64,000 nucleotides of DNA from Pseudomonas sp. KUIN-1 (GCF_009176725.1 NZ_AP020337.1:1-64000), one strand, 5' to 3'; positions 42,723 through 52,127 are shown, counted from the stretch's first letter. Made by a program: numbers and translations. The notes: a model not told the origin generated them from the letters alone.

Positions 42723-43253
42723 TCAATTCAACACACCATCCAGAATCGCGTACACAATCCCCGAACCCACGGCGATCAGCACCACGTCGGTGCCCAGGCG
42801 GCGCCATTCGTAGCCGTCATACTGTGGCAGGTATTGCAGCGAGCGGCTGTCCAGGCGTTTGCCGTAACCAGGTGGCAACGGGCGGCCCTTGGCGATGTGT
42901 ACGCCCGGCGGCAACGGCTGGCCCCGACCGATGACGTCGCGGTGTTGCTGGAAAGTCTCGCGTACCGGGCCGAAATCCTGCGGTGGGCGGTTGCCGCCAC
43001 GGTTGTCCTGATGTGCCTGTCTGCCTGGCGGGTTAGCCGGACCCTTGTCCGGGCCCCTGCCATTGTCGTTGCCCGGTCCACGGTCATTGCCACGCTGGTT
43101 ATGCCCGCCGTCGTTCTGCGGTCCCGGCTGTTGGGCACCACGGTTGTCGTCCGGGCCATCACCGCGTTGATCAGGTGGTGCAGCTTGCAGCAGCGGACTG
43201 GCGCTGATCATCAAGATACCCAGTCCGGTGATAAAACGGTTTGGCAGTTTCAT
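42723..43253 (-). CDS. RcnB/CigR-family secreted protein
   Basis: The 176-residue protein has a signal peptide (ending PLLQA-APP), a long low-complexity segment rich in Gly, Asn, Asp, Arg and Pro (about residues 27-95), then PLPPGVHIAKGRPLPPGYGK and a C-terminal hydrophobic helix (VVLIAVGSGIVYAILDGVL). The tail resembles CigR, an anti-virulence factor of Salmonella, and RcnB. The function in Pseudomonas is not known. It stands alone between a repeat region and the trpBA terminator. Confidence 0.75.
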   Translation of the reverse strand: MKLPNRFITGLGILMISASPLLQAAPPDQRGDGPDDNRGAQQPGPQNDGGHNQRGNDRGPGNDNGRGPDKGPANPPGRQAHQDNRGGNRPPQDFGPVRETFQQHRDVIGRGQPLPPGVHIAKGRPLPPGYGKRLDSRSLQYLPQYDGYEWRRLGTDVVLIAVGSGIVYAILDGVLN

Positions 43254-43285
43254 GGTGTTTCCTCGGCCTCACGCGATGCAGCAAA

Positions 43286-43317
43286 AAGGGGTTCATGACG
43301 TTGGTCATGAACCCCTT
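43286..43317 (-). terminator. Rho-independent terminator of trpBA
   Basis: Fourteen-base perfect stem AAGGGGTTCATGAC / GTCATGAACCCCTT with a GTTG loop. On the minus strand it is followed by TTT, giving a five-base U-run. It lies 60 bases downstream of trpA. Confidence 0.9.
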
Positions 43318-43378
43318 GTGTCTTGCTACATAGAGCCGCCGCTCAGGCTTTGATTCCTCTGTATCAGAAACTTTACCC

Positions 43379-44188
43379 TCAGCGACGAGCGCTGCGTACG
43401 CCCTCGGCCAGTGCCGCGCACAGCGTCAGTACGCCATCGACGGCATGCTCCGGCGACTCGGCACTGGCGATCTTGTCGACGAAGGCCGAGCCCACGACCA
43501 CGCCGTCAGCCAGACGCGCAATCGCTGCGGCCTGCTCGGGTGTGCGGATACCGAAACCGACACTGATCGGCAGCTTGGTATGGCGGCGCAAGCGAGCGAT
43601 GGCTTCAGTGACGTGCTCGGTGGTAGCCGAGCCAGCACCGGTCACACCGGCAACCGACACGTAGTAGACGAACCCGGAACTGCGCTCCAGCACACGCGGC
43701 AGACGCGCATCGTCGGTGGTCGGCGTGGTCAGGCGGATGAAGTCGATGCCGGACGCCTGTGCAGGCGTCGCCAGCTCGGCATCGTGCTCGGGTGGCAGGT
43801 CAACGATGATGAGACCGTCAACGCCTGCTTCTTTTGCCTGCGCCACGAAGGCTTCGACGCCAAAGCGGTGGATCGGGTTGTAGTAACCCATCAGCACAAT
43901 CGGCGTGGTCTGATCGTCGACACGGAATTCGCTGACCATCTGCAGGGTTTTCTGCAGGGTCTGGCCAGCGTCCAGAGCACGCAGGGTCGCCAGCTGAATC
44001 GCCACGCCGTCGGCCATCGGATCGGTGAACGGCATGCCCAGCTCGATCACGTCAGCACCCGCAGCAGGCAGGCCTTTCAGGACTTTCAGCGAAGTGTCGT
44101 AGCCAGGGTCACCGGCGGTGATGAAGGTGACCAGCGCCGCACGACCTTCGGTTTTAAGCTGGGCGAAACGATGTTCTAGACGGCTCAT
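43379..44188 (-). CDS. trpA: tryptophan synthase alpha chain
   Basis: Cleaves indole-3-glycerol phosphate to indole, which is channelled to TrpB. The 269-residue TIM barrel has the catalytic Glu in [16 protein letters not shown], the conserved Asp in [10 protein letters not shown], and phosphate-binding [11 protein letters not shown]. It overlaps trpB by four bases and ends before a strong terminator. Confidence 0.98.
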   Translation of the reverse strand: MSRLEHRFAQLKTEGRAALVTFITAGDPGYDTSLKVLKGLPAAGADVIELGMPFTDPMADGVAIQLATLRALDAGQTLQKTLQMVSEFRVDDQTTPIVLMGYYNPIHRFGVEAFVAQAKEAGVDGLIIVDLPPEHDAELATPAQASGIDFIRLTTPTTDDARLPRVLERSSGFVYYVSVAGVTGAGSATTEHVTEAIARLRRHTKLPISVGFGIRTPEQAAAIARLADGVVVGSAFVDKIASAESPEHAVDGVLTLCAALAEGVRSARR

Positions 44189-45414
44189 ACCAGCTGCTCC
44201 TGAGTGTGTTCGGCGGCGGCCATGTGGTTCATGACGGTTTGCATGTCTTTGTCACCGCGCCCGGACAGGCACACGACCATCAGGTGGTCATCGCGCAGGT
44301 TGGTCGCGCGCTTCATGGCTTCGGCCAGGGCGTGAGCGGTTTCCAGCGCCGGGATGATGCCTTCGAGCAGGCAGCACTGATGGAAAGCGTCCAGCGCTTC
44401 ATCATCGGTGATGCTGACGTATTCGACGCGCTTCACTTCGTGCAGGAATGCGTGTTCCGGGCCGATGCCTGGATAGTCCAGACCGGCAGAGATCGAGTGT
44501 GCATCGGTGATCTGACCGTCGCCGTCCTGCAGCAGGTAGGTACGGTTGCCATGCAACACGCCCGGTACGCCGCCGTTCAGGCTGGCCGCGTGCTTGTCGG
44601 TGCTGACGCCATGACCGCCCGCTTCAACACCGATGATTTCCACGCTGGCGTCATCCAGGAACGGGTGGAACAGGCCCATGGCGTTGGAACCGCCGCCGAC
44701 ACAGGCGACCAGGCTGTCCGGCAGACGACCTTCCTTCTCCAGCATCTGCTCTTTGGTTTCCTTGCCGATGATGGCCTGGAAGTCACGGACCATCGCCGGG
44801 TAAGGGTGCGGGCCTGCCACCGTGCCGATCAGGTAGAAGGTGTCTTCAACGTTGGTCACCCAGTCACGCAGCGCTTCGTTCATCGCATCTTTCAGGGTGC
44901 CGGTGCCGGAAGTGACCGGAACGATTTCAGCGCCCAGCAGCCTCATGCGGAACACGTTGGCCTGCTGACGCTCGATGTCGGTGGCACCCATGTAGATCAC
45001 ACAAGGCAGGCCGAAACGTGCAGCAACGGTAGCAGTGGCAACGCCGTGCATGCCGGCGCCGGTTTCCGCGATCAGGCGTTTTTTGCCCATGCGCTTGGCC
45101 AGCAGCACCTGGCCGATGCAGTTGTTGATCTTGTGCGCGCCGGTGTGATTGAGCTCTTCGCGCTTGAAGTAGATCTTCGCGCCGCCGCAGAACTCGGTCA
45201 GGCGCTCGGCGAAGTACAGCGGGTTCGGACGGCCCACGTAATCGCGCTGAAAGTAGGCCATTTCTTTGATGAATTCCGGGTCTACCTTGGCGGCTTCGTA
45301 CTCGCGGTTGAGGTCGAGCACCAGCGGCATCAGGGTTTCAGCCACGTAGCGGCCGCCGAATGAGCCGAACAGGCCGTTGGCGTCGGGGCCGCTGCGGAAA
45401 TTGGTCTGGGTCAT
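44185..45414 (-). CDS. trpB: tryptophan synthase beta chain
   Basis: PLP enzyme joining indole and serine. The 409-residue protein has the PLP lysine in [10 protein letters not shown], the phosphate loop GGGSNAMG, and the communication region [13 protein letters not shown] [13 protein letters not shown]. It is the first gene of trpBA, divergent from trpI, the arrangement known in fluorescent pseudomonads where TrpI activates trpBA with indoleglycerol phosphate. Confidence 0.98.
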   Translation of the reverse strand: MTQTNFRSGPDANGLFGSFGGRYVAETLMPLVLDLNREYEAAKVDPEFIKEMAYFQRDYVGRPNPLYFAERLTEFCGGAKIYFKREELNHTGAHKINNCIGQVLLAKRMGKKRLIAETGAGMHGVATATVAARFGLPCVIYMGATDIERQQANVFRMRLLGAEIVPVTSGTGTLKDAMNEALRDWVTNVEDTFYLIGTVAGPHPYPAMVRDFQAIIGKETKEQMLEKEGRLPDSLVACVGGGSNAMGLFHPFLDDASVEIIGVEAGGHGVSTDKHAASLNGGVPGVLHGNRTYLLQDGDGQITDAHSISAGLDYPGIGPEHAFLHEVKRVEYVSITDDEALDAFHQCCLLEGIIPALETAHALAEAMKRATNLRDDHLMVVCLSGRGDKDMQTVMNHMAAAEHTQEQLV

Positions 45415-45541
45415 GAAGTGCTCCAGTTGCAGTATTGGGCGAATAGGTTGAGCCGTATTGGCAATGGGTTCACTTTAACCAGCGCAAGGCCGGATGAAAA
45501 CCGATAAGATCGCTGCAACCTGTCAGGAAAACTCACAGATC
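45415..45541. promoter_or_regulatory. trpB-trpI divergent control region
   Basis: The 127-base gap between divergent genes corresponds to the segment where TrpI binds in P. aeruginosa and P. putida. GTATTGGGCGAATAG and GTATTGGCAATGGG form imperfect repeats that could be the binding sites; this is inference. Confidence 0.45.
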
Positions 45542-46450
45542 ATGAGCCGCGACCTTCCTCCCCTCAATGCATTGCGCGCCTTTGAAAGCACTGCCCGGCT
45601 TGGCAGTGTCAGTCAGGCGGCCGAACAGCTGAACGTGACGCATGGCGCTGTCAGTCGCCAATTGAAAGTGCTTGAAGAAAACTTGGGTACAAGCCTGTTC
45701 AGCAAGGACGGACGAGGCTTGAAACTCACAGATGCCGGTATTCGGCTGCGCGATGTCAGTGGCGATGCGTTTGATCGGTTGCGCGGTGTATGTGCAGAGC
45801 TGAGCAAGGGCAGCGCAGACGCGCCGTTCGTGTTGGGGTGCTCCGGCAGCCTGCTGGCGCGCTGGTTCATCCCGCGCTTGAGTCGCCTGAATGCCGAGCT
45901 GCCGGACCTGCGTCTGCACTTGTCGGCGGGCGAAGGTGATCTTGACCCGCGTCGACCAGGTCTTGATGCCCTGCTGATATTCGCCGAGCCGCCATGGCCG
46001 GCAGACATGCAGGTCTTCGAACTGGCAAGCGAGCGGATCGGACCGGTGTTGAGCCCGCGCTTCGCGCGGTTCGAGCGTTTGTGCGATGCACCTGCCGAGG
46101 CGTTGCTGGAAGAGTCATTGCTGCAAACCACATCGCGTCCGCAGGCGTGGCCAAGCTGGGCGCAGCAGAACGGCATCGACCCGCAGTCATTGCGTTACGG
46201 GCAGGGGTTCGAGCATTTGTATTATTTGCTGGAGGCGGCCGTGGCAGGCCTTGGCATCGCGATTGCGCCGGAACCTCTGGTCATCGATGACCTGAAAGCC
46301 GGTCGCCTGGCTGCGCCATGGGGCTTCAGTGAAACCCCGGCGCAGCTGGCGCTTTGGGTACCCAGACGTGCGGCCGATGGACGGGCGCAGCAGCTTGCTC
46401 AGTGGTTGAAAAATGAGCTGAAGCGGTCCGGGGAACCGATCAGAAACTGA
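45542..46450 (+). CDS. trpI: LysR-family activator of trpBA
   Basis: The 302-residue protein starts [15 protein letters not shown], with a winged helix ([27 protein letters not shown]) and effector domain of the GcvA/TrpI type ([19 protein letters not shown]). It sits divergent to trpB. ATG 45542 is preferred to an in-frame ATG at 45494. The stop codon directly abuts the next gene, which is convergent. Confidence 0.93.
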   Translation: MSRDLPPLNALRAFESTARLGSVSQAAEQLNVTHGAVSRQLKVLEENLGTSLFSKDGRGLKLTDAGIRLRDVSGDAFDRLRGVCAELSKGSADAPFVLGCSGSLLARWFIPRLSRLNAELPDLRLHLSAGEGDLDPRRPGLDALLIFAEPPWPADMQVFELASERIGPVLSPRFARFERLCDAPAEALLEESLLQTTSRPQAWPSWAQQNGIDPQSLRYGQGFEHLYYLLEAAVAGLGIAIAPEPLVIDDLKAGRLAAPWGFSETPAQLALWVPRRAADGRAQQLAQWLKNELKRSGEPIRN

Positions 46451-46777
46451 TCAGTTACCGCGCTTGAACAGCATGTAGGCAGCGATCAGGCCGATGGCAC
46501 CTACCGCAACGCCAGCGGTGGTCCAAGGGTGTTCCTGAGCGTAGTCACGGGTTGCCAGCGCGTTCTCGCGGGTTTTCTCTTTGACGTCTTCGTAGACATC
46601 GCTGAGCAGGCTGCGCGAATGGCTCAGCGCGCTTTCAGCGTTGGCTTTCAGATTCTTCAGTGTCTTGCGCGACTCGTCGGTAGCGTCGGCTTTCAGGCCC
46701 TCTAGGGACTTCAGGAGGCTCTCGATTTCAGCTTCCATACTCTGCAACGAGGCTTTGCGAAGTGACGTAGTAGCCAT
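46451..46777 (-). CDS. DUF883/ElaB-YqjD family protein
   Basis: The 108-residue protein has an amphipathic helical N-terminal part (coiled-coil-like) and a C-terminal membrane segment with small residues (TTAGVAVGAIGLIAAYML). Relatives in E. coli anchor stationary-phase ribosomes to the membrane. The stop lies immediately next to the trpI stop (convergent). Confidence 0.85.
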   Translation of the reverse strand: MATTSLRKASLQSMEAEIESLLKSLEGLKADATDESRKTLKNLKANAESALSHSRSLLSDVYEDVKEKTRENALATRDYAQEHPWTTAGVAVGAIGLIAAYMLFKRGN

Positions 46778-46856
46778 GGTGTTTCTCCTGCAATGATGAT
46801 TGGGCGTGTTGTTTCGGACTCCGCGCTTTTTGGAAAGTGCGATGGGATTTTTGCAA

Positions 46857-46929
46857 AGGTCTGAACTTTTGCGCGCGTTCTCCTGACAGAAGCAGGGAGC
46901 GCGCTCTATATCGCGTCTTTTTCAGACCT
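46857..46929 (+). promoter_or_regulatory. structured leader before the dodecin gene
   Basis: Outer arms AGGTCTGAA (46857-46865) and TTCAGACCT (46921-46929) are perfect complements and enclose a second stem, GCGCGC (46871-46876) with GCGCGC (46899-46904) plus a TCCTG/CAGGG inner helix. The outer right arm ends a few bases before the AGGAG ribosome binding site. This could be a terminator-less regulatory RNA structure or an operator pair. Confidence 0.45.
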
Positions 46930-46942
46930 CAGGAGAACTGCC

Positions 46943-47158
46943 ATGTCCGATCATCACACGTACAAGAAAGTTGAAATCGTCGGCTCTTCCACGACCACCA
47001 TCGAAGACGCCATCAACAATGCCCTGGCCGAAGCCAGCAAAAGCCTCGACCTGATGGAATGGTTTGAAGTGACCGAAACCCGCGGCCATATCGAAAACGG
47101 CAAAGTCGCGCACTTCCAGGTAACGTTGAAAGTGGGCTTCCGCATCACCAACAGCTAA
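46943..47158 (+). CDS. dodecin (flavin storage protein)
   Basis: The 71-residue length, the sequence YKKVEIVGSSTTTIEDAINNAL and MEWFEVTETRGHI identify dodecin, which forms hollow dodecamers that bind flavin between tryptophans. AGGAG is ten bases before the ATG. It is a single-gene unit with an unusual leader (46857-46929). Confidence 0.93.
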   Translation: MSDHHTYKKVEIVGSSTTTIEDAINNALAEASKSLDLMEWFEVTETRGHIENGKVAHFQVTLKVGFRITNS

Positions 47159-47306
47159 GGGTGATCTGAACCTTTCGACTGGCCGATTGCCATAACCTGC
47201 GCTACACACACTGATATGGCCACACGGTTGATGTGTGAGCGTGGGGATTTTCAATGGGCGCCTGTTCCGATGGCGTCTTCATTTGGCCGGACGAGAGGGA
47301 TTACCC

Positions 47307-47531
47307 ATGAAGAAGTTTTTGTTGGCTGTAGGCTTGCTGAGCATTGCAGGCACTGCCCTCGCGGCAGGCAAGCCATGTGAAGAGTTGAAAAGTGAACTCG
47401 ACGCCAGACTCCAGGCGAAGGGCGTAACGTCCTACACGCTTGAAGTGGTCGAGAAAGGCAGCGCGGCCGACAAGCAAGTCGTCGGCACCTGCGAAGGCGG
47501 CACCAAGGAAATCGTTTACCAGCGCGGTTGA
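47307..47531 (+). CDS. DUF1161 small secreted protein, copy 1
   Basis: The 74-residue protein has a signal peptide (MKKFLLAVGLLSIAGTALA) followed by GKPCEELKSELDARLQAKG and a second cysteine in VVGTCEGGTKEIVYQ; the two cysteines probably pair in the periplasm. It is a paralogue of 49434-49667. Function unknown. Start 47307 is chosen for the signal peptide. Confidence 0.85.
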   Translation: MKKFLLAVGLLSIAGTALAAGKPCEELKSELDARLQAKGVTSYTLEVVEKGSAADKQVVGTCEGGTKEIVYQRG

Positions 47532-47599
47532 TTGCCAGCCGGGCCCGGCTCAGGCCGGTTTGCCCGGTTAATCCCGTTTGCAGGTTTCACGAACAGAAT

Positions 47600-47628
47600 C
47601 GCCCCGGACTGTCATCCAGTCCGGGGCG
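47600..47628. terminator. bidirectional hairpin between convergent genes
   Basis: Twelve-base perfect stem CGCCCCGGACTG / CAGTCCGGGGCG with a TCATC loop. It lies between the DUF1161 gene and the convergent flavin oxidoreductase gene. The U-run is weak on both sides. Confidence 0.7.
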
Positions 47629-47669
47629 CTTCTGTGTGTGGCTGGTTTTTTTCCGATTCGGAAAGTCGC

Positions 47670-48671
47670 TCAACCGTGCGCGACCTGCGCCAGAATCTCG
47701 TAGGAACGCAACCTGTCTTGGTGCTCGTACATGTCGCAGGTAAAGAGCAACTCGTCAGCGTCGGTCTGCTCGAGCAGCACATCCAGTTTGGCGCGGATCT
47801 TCTCCGGGCCACCCACCATCGCCAGCCCGAGGAAGCTTGCTACTGCCTCACGCTCGTGTGGCAGCCACAGGCCGTCCATTGACTCGACAGGCGGGCGCTG
47901 CATCAGGCTGTGCCCACGCATCAGCGCGAGAATGCGCTGGTAAACCGACGTTGCCAGGTATTCGGCATGCTCGTCCGTGTCGGCCGCCGACAGGGGCACG
48001 CCAAGCATCACGTAAGGCTTGTCGAGCACCTCCGATGGCTGGAAGTGATTGCGATACACGCGAATCGCCTCGTGCATGTAGCGCGGCGCAAAGTGCGATG
48101 CGAACGCATACGGCAAGCCGCGCATGCCTGCCAGCTGGGCGCTGAACAGGCTCGAGCCCAGCAGCCAGATCGGCACGTTGGTGTTTGAACCGGGTACGGC
48201 GATCACTTTTTGATCAGGCGTGCGCGGGCCCAGGTATTCCATCAGCTCGGTGACATCATCCGGGAAGTCATCGGCACTGCCGGAGCGCTCGCGGCGCAAG
48301 GCACGCGCAGTCATCTGGTCGGAGCCCGGTGCGCGGCCCAGACCCAGGTCGATGCGGCCGGGATACAGGCTGGCCAGGGTGCCGAACTGCTCGGCGATCA
48401 CCAGCGGCGCATGGTTGGGCAGCATGATCCCGCCAGCCCCGACACGAATGGTCGACGTGCCGCCTGCCAGGTAGGCGAGCAGTACCGCGGTCGCTGAACT
48501 GGCGATGCCGTCCATGTTGTGATGCTCGGCCACCCAGAAGCGGTTGTAACCCAGCTTTTCGACATGCTGGGCGAGGTTGAGCGAGTTGCGCAGCGATTCG
48601 GCGGGGCCTTTGTCGTGGCGCACCGGCACCAGATCAAGGGTGGAAATTTTTACATCTGCCAGACGTTTCAT
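47670..48671 (-). CDS. luciferase-like (LLM class) flavin-dependent oxidoreductase
   Basis: The 333-residue TIM-barrel protein begins [19 protein letters not shown] and has [16 protein letters not shown] and [15 protein letters not shown], typical of the YhbW-like group of FMN-dependent monooxygenases. The true substrate is not known. ATG 48671 is used; an in-frame extension to 48761 lacks conservation. Confidence 0.9.
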   Translation of the reverse strand: MKRLADVKISTLDLVPVRHDKGPAESLRNSLNLAQHVEKLGYNRFWVAEHHNMDGIASSATAVLLAYLAGGTSTIRVGAGGIMLPNHAPLVIAEQFGTLASLYPGRIDLGLGRAPGSDQMTARALRRERSGSADDFPDDVTELMEYLGPRTPDQKVIAVPGSNTNVPIWLLGSSLFSAQLAGMRGLPYAFASHFAPRYMHEAIRVYRNHFQPSEVLDKPYVMLGVPLSAADTDEHAEYLATSVYQRILALMRGHSLMQRPPVESMDGLWLPHEREAVASFLGLAMVGGPEKIRAKLDVLLEQTDADELLFTCDMYEHQDRLRSYEILAQVAHG

Positions 48672-48883
48672 AGGCCGGGGTAGCTCCTCGAATTGTGATG
48701 GGCCGGCTGCTGGAGCTGCCCACGATGAAACAGCAGTGCGGGCGCAAGTCCGGCTTTTCAATGGGGCAGTGTAGAAAAACCTACTGAAACGGTAGGTCTT
48801 TCCGACGGTTGAACTTTCCAGAGCCGTCTATCCTCAGAATGCTGTAACAGCAACGATCCAAATTCATTCCAAAAGGAGCCACC

Positions 48884-49315
48884 ATGAGCATCGTCAAGAA
48901 AGCATCCGCCCACTGGGAAGGTGATCTGAAAAGCGGTATCGGCAGCATCTCCACGGAAACCGGCGTATTGCGCGAAGCACCTTACGGCTTCAAGGCACGT
49001 TTTGAAGGCGGCAAAGGCACCAACCCTGAAGAATTGATCGGCGCAGCCCATGCAGGCTGTTTCTCGATGGCATTGTCCATGATTCTGGGCGGTGCAGGCC
49101 TGACTGCTGAAAGCATCGATACTCAGGCTGAAGTGTCGCTGGATCAGGTAGAAGGCGGTTTCGCGATCAGCGCTGTGCATTTGACCCTCAAGGCCAAAGT
49201 GCCAGGCGCGACCCAGGAGAAGTTCGACGAACTGACCAAGCAGGCCAAAGAAGGCTGCCCGGTCTCGAAAGTGTTGAACGCCAAGATCACCCTGGACGCT
49301 ACATTGCTGAGCTGA
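48884..49315 (+). CDS. OsmC-family peroxiredoxin
   Basis: Thiol-dependent peroxidase of the OsmC type. The 143-residue protein has the two reactive cysteines, in HAGCFSMAL and EGCPVSKVL, and the glutamate/arginine pocket (GFKARFEGG). AAGGAG is six bases upstream of the ATG. It is divergent from the flavin oxidoreductase gene; both could be stress genes. Confidence 0.93.
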   Translation: MSIVKKASAHWEGDLKSGIGSISTETGVLREAPYGFKARFEGGKGTNPEELIGAAHAGCFSMALSMILGGAGLTAESIDTQAEVSLDQVEGGFAISAVHLTLKAKVPGATQEKFDELTKQAKEGCPVSKVLNAKITLDATLLS

Positions 49316-49433
49316 TTCACAGCCAGCCTTGCGGGGGCGCCTTGTGCGCTCCTGTATCTGCTGTATAAAGCTGGCTTGCTTCATCGGTCATGCGTTGGTT
49401 GACGCATGGTTTGATTATGATCAGGAGTCGAGC

Positions 49434-49667
49434 ATGAAACGTTTTATTCTGGCAGCGACCTGCACCCTGCTGGCAACCAGCGCCCTGGCGGCGCCGAAAT
49501 CCTGCGAAGAGCTCAAGGCTGAAATCGAGGCCAAGATCCAGGCCAACAATGTCACGTCCTACACGCTGGAAATCGTGAGCAACGAAGAAGCCACCGATCC
49601 CAGCATGATCGTCGGCAGCTGCGACAACGGTACGAAAAAAATCATCTATCAGCTCAACGGCCGCTGA
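49434..49667 (+). CDS. DUF1161 small secreted protein, copy 2
   Basis: The 77-residue protein has a signal peptide (MKRFILAATCTLLATSALA) and a mature part close to copy 1 (KSCEELKAEIEAKIQANN; VTSYTLEIV; SCDNGTKKIIYQ). Two cysteines are conserved. The stop codon directly abuts the convergent lipoprotein gene. It probably arose by duplication. Confidence 0.85.
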   Translation: MKRFILAATCTLLATSALAAPKSCEELKAEIEAKIQANNVTSYTLEIVSNEEATDPSMIVGSCDNGTKKIIYQLNGR

Positions 49668-50093
49668 TCAGATGCAGTGCACCCCGCCCTCTTCTTCCTC
49701 CTCGGCCACCACCTTGCGCTCTGCATCGTAAAGCCACGCGTCGACACTGTTCGCCAGTGAGCGTACCTCCAGCACATAACGCTGCCCGGCAGCGAAGTGG
49801 TCGTAACGAACACTGACGTAACAGGTGATCTCGGTGTACTCGTCGCCGATCATCCCCATGCCGCCCGAGCGATACTCATAGTCATAACGCACCTGCAACT
49901 CATGGCTGCCCGGGGTGACCTGAAAATAGCGCCCGTCGTAAGTGTTCCTGCCATCGAGCTTGTCGCCCATGATCAACTGGCCGGTGATGGTGCGCATGTC
50001 GACCCACGCCATGTCCGGATTGACGGCAGGCAAGGGGCCGGCGCATCCGGCGAGGGTGAGTGCGGTTATCAGTATCAGAAGACGGAATGGCAC
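49668..50093 (-). CDS. putative lipoprotein
   Basis: The 141-residue protein has a lipobox LTLAGC at residues 12-17, so it is processed by signal peptidase II. The mature part includes GSHELQVRYDYEYRSGGMGM and an acidic tail (EEEEEGG). It resembles PEGA-like or uncharacterised envelope lipoproteins. Function unknown. Confidence 0.8.
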   Translation of the reverse strand: MPFRLLILITALTLAGCAGPLPAVNPDMAWVDMRTITGQLIMGDKLDGRNTYDGRYFQVTPGSHELQVRYDYEYRSGGMGMIGDEYTEITCYVSVRYDHFAAGQRYVLEVRSLANSVDAWLYDAERKVVAEEEEEGGVHCI

Positions 50094-50110
50094 CGAAGTT
50101 GTACCTCTGC

Positions 50111-50794
50111 TTAAAAAGGTTTAGTGGCGACCGTTGACATGACTTGCTGTTGGCCATTCATCCAGTCTGCAGAGACCGCGCAGCGTGTTTCAGTCAAGCG
50201 TTGGATAACGGCAAAATCGCTTCTCAGGTTTCGTGAAAATATCGGCTCATGGTGAGCAATTCGATTTCGAAGCAATCGAATTTGTTCGAGATCAGCCGCG
50301 ATCTTTGCTCGGTGGGCAGATACAGTGAAACACTTTTCGAGGTTTGGAAAAAAGCGGTATAGATAGGTGGCCCAGATACGGCCTTCAAACCGTTTTGTGA
50401 ACATTTTTTCCCAAAAGACGAATTTCAACTCTGCGATAACGGCGCCGGTTGTGCCACATTTCTGTCTGGCTCTTGCAAGCTCTTGTTTTGGCTTGAAAAC
50501 CGGACCTGTAACATTCGGCAAGCTCTGCTCGAAGCCGGGACTCCAAGGCCACCGGGGGCCGTAAACCGAAGCGATTGCGTCTGCAACACCGTTACGGACA
50601 ATCACCTCGCACAGGTGTAGAGGCGTAAGGAACGCTCCAGAGACGAGGGCGTTCCAGGCATATAAAGTTATGGCCTCATCAAGACCTCTGCCCACAGCGA
50701 GCGCTGCGTTTTCATACGTCGAAATCCGGGCAGATGAAATGGATAATCTGATTGCTTTTGCGACCTCTAAAGCTGACATTGACGACAACTGCAA
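50111..50794 (-). CDS. Abi-like HEPN-domain protein
   Basis: The 227-residue all-helical protein carries LLRNRIAHHEPIF with Arg176 and His181 in the RX4H arrangement that forms the HEPN ribonuclease site, and an ALEVAKAI/ISTYENA N-terminus like Abi_2-type abortive-infection proteins. Such proteins act as toxins or phage-defence RNases. No nucleotidyltransferase or other antitoxin gene adjoins it. The first codon is uncertain: TTG 50794, a better-spaced TTG 50788 (AGGGAG eight bases upstream), or ATG 50779. Base composition is AT-richer than its neighbours, suggesting transfer. Confidence 0.75.
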   Translation of the reverse strand: MQLSSMSALEVAKAIRLSISSARISTYENAALAVGRGLDEAITLYAWNALVSGAFLTPLHLCEVIVRNGVADAIASVYGPRWPWSPGFEQSLPNVTGPVFKPKQELARARQKCGTTGAVIAELKFVFWEKMFTKRFEGRIWATYLYRFFPNLEKCFTVSAHRAKIAADLEQIRLLRNRIAHHEPIFSRNLRSDFAVIQRLTETRCAVSADWMNGQQQVMSTVATKPF

Positions 50795-50807
50795 ATCTCC
50801 CTACAGT

Positions 50808-50857
50808 CTGTCCACTAGCCGAGGGCCTAGCTGGCTTATGCCTCCCCCCACGGACAG
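50808..50857 (-). other. dyad-containing leader upstream of the HEPN gene
   Basis: CTGTCC (50808-50813) pairs with GGACAG (50852-50857) and encloses a further AGCC/GGCT dyad. The HEPN start codon follows about 14 bases later. It may be a leader RNA structure or a transcription-factor site. Confidence 0.3.
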
Positions 50858-50874
50858 ATGATATAGCAATACCC

Positions 50875-50899
50875 AAAGCCCACCTGCACGGTGGGTTTT
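50875..50899. terminator. terminator-like hairpin
   Basis: CCCACC / GGTGGG with a five-base loop, flanked by AAAG and TTTT. It could terminate leftward or rightward transcripts. Downstream of it in the minus direction lies the HEPN leader; upstream lies the short frame 50910-50966. Confidence 0.6.
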
Positions 50900-50909
50900 C
50901 TGTTTGTGT

Positions 50910-50966
50910 CTAATGAAAATGGCGTTCTGCACGGGCGCGCAGCTTGGTACGTTCGAGTTCGTCCAT
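50910..50966 (-). CDS. possible 18-residue remnant or micro-protein
   Basis: Minus-strand frame reading MDELERTKLRARAERHFH with Pseudomonas-like codon use, ending right before the 50875-50899 hairpin. It can be extended to a TTG at 50990 (26 residues). It may be the tail of a lost gene. No family is recognised and translation is unproven. Confidence 0.25.
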   Translation of the reverse strand: MDELERTKLRARAERHFH

Positions 50967-51067
50967 GGATTGAGGCTCTATACCTTGCAATCCTTATAAG
51001 AGTTGCACATCCCCACTCCCCTCCGGCATAACATCACCGCACCCAAGCCACCAAAGCCCTTCCCTTC

Positions 51068-52123
51068 ATGGCCACATTCGCCCTGCCACGCCTTCGCCAC
51101 CTGCTAGCGCTGACGGCCGCTACGCTGCTGACCGGCTGCTCCAGCGTTTCCTACTACAGCCAGTTGGCGCAGGGTCAGTGGCAGTTGCTGCAGGCCCGTG
51201 AGCCGGTGGAGAAGATCATTGCTGACCCGACTCGGGATGCAGGTTTGCGCAGGCATCTGGCCCAGTCGCAGTTGGCGCGGGCGTTTGCCAGCGAGCATTT
51301 GCATCTGCCGGATAACCAGAGTTATCGCCTGTATGCGGATCTGGGCCGCCCTTATGTGGTGTGGAATGTGTTCGCGACGGATGAGTTCTCGCTAGAGCCG
51401 GTCACGCATTGTTTTCCGATTGCCGGGTGTGTCGCGTATCGCGGTTATTACAGCCCTGGCGGGGCGCGTGGCGAGGCGGCGTTGCAGCGGCAGGCGGGCA
51501 AGGATGTGTATTTGAGTGGCGTGGAAGCCTATTCGACGCTGGGTTGGTTCAATGATCCGATTCTCAGTTCGATGATGGGCTGGGGTGACGAGCGTCTGGC
51601 CACGCTGATTTTTCATGAATTGGCGCATCAGCGTTTTTATGTGAAGGACGACACGGAGTTCAATGAGTCCTACGCCAGTTTCGTCGAGCAGGAAGGTACG
51701 CGGCAATGGCGTGCGGCGCGGGGATTGCCGCCGGAGAGTGTTTCGCAGTCGGCACGGCGTGATCAGTTTACCCGGCTGGTGCTCGACACCCGGGAGCGAC
51801 TCAAGGCGCTTTATCGTCAGCCGCTGTCGGCCGAAGTGATGCGCGCGCGCAAGGCTGAGGAATTCGAGCGGATGCGCCGTGACTACCGCGCGTTGCGGGA
51901 TGAGCAGTGGGCTGGCGACAAGCGTTTCGATGCCTGGATCAACAGCCCGATGAACAACGCTAAACTGCTGCCTTTTGGTCTTTACGATCAATGGGTGCCA
52001 GCGTTCGAGACGTTGTTCAGGCAGGAGAATGGCGACTGGCAGGCTTTTTATCGAGCGGTGGAGAAGCTGGGCGGGATGCCTGCCGAGGCGCGCAAGGCGG
52101 CGCTGCAGGCGTTGATGCCTTGA
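51068..52123 (+). CDS. putative lipoprotein aminopeptidase (DUF2265-type zinc metallopeptidase)
   Basis: The 351-residue protein has a lipobox (LTGCSS around residue 22), so it is a predicted lipoprotein. Its middle part contains IFHELAHQRFY (HEXXH-like HELAH, metal ligands) and NESYASFVEQEG (glutamate ligand). This matches the putative aminopeptidase family with gluzincin features. The peptide substrate is not known. A REP-type repeat region follows. Confidence 0.85.
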   Translation: MATFALPRLRHLLALTAATLLTGCSSVSYYSQLAQGQWQLLQAREPVEKIIADPTRDAGLRRHLAQSQLARAFASEHLHLPDNQSYRLYADLGRPYVVWNVFATDEFSLEPVTHCFPIAGCVAYRGYYSPGGARGEAALQRQAGKDVYLSGVEAYSTLGWFNDPILSSMMGWGDERLATLIFHELAHQRFYVKDDTEFNESYASFVEQEGTRQWRAARGLPPESVSQSARRDQFTRLVLDTRERLKALYRQPLSAEVMRARKAEEFERMRRDYRALRDEQWAGDKRFDAWINSPMNNAKLLPFGLYDQWVPAFETLFRQENGDWQAFYRAVEKLGGMPAEARKAALQALMP

Positions 52124-52127
52124 AGCT

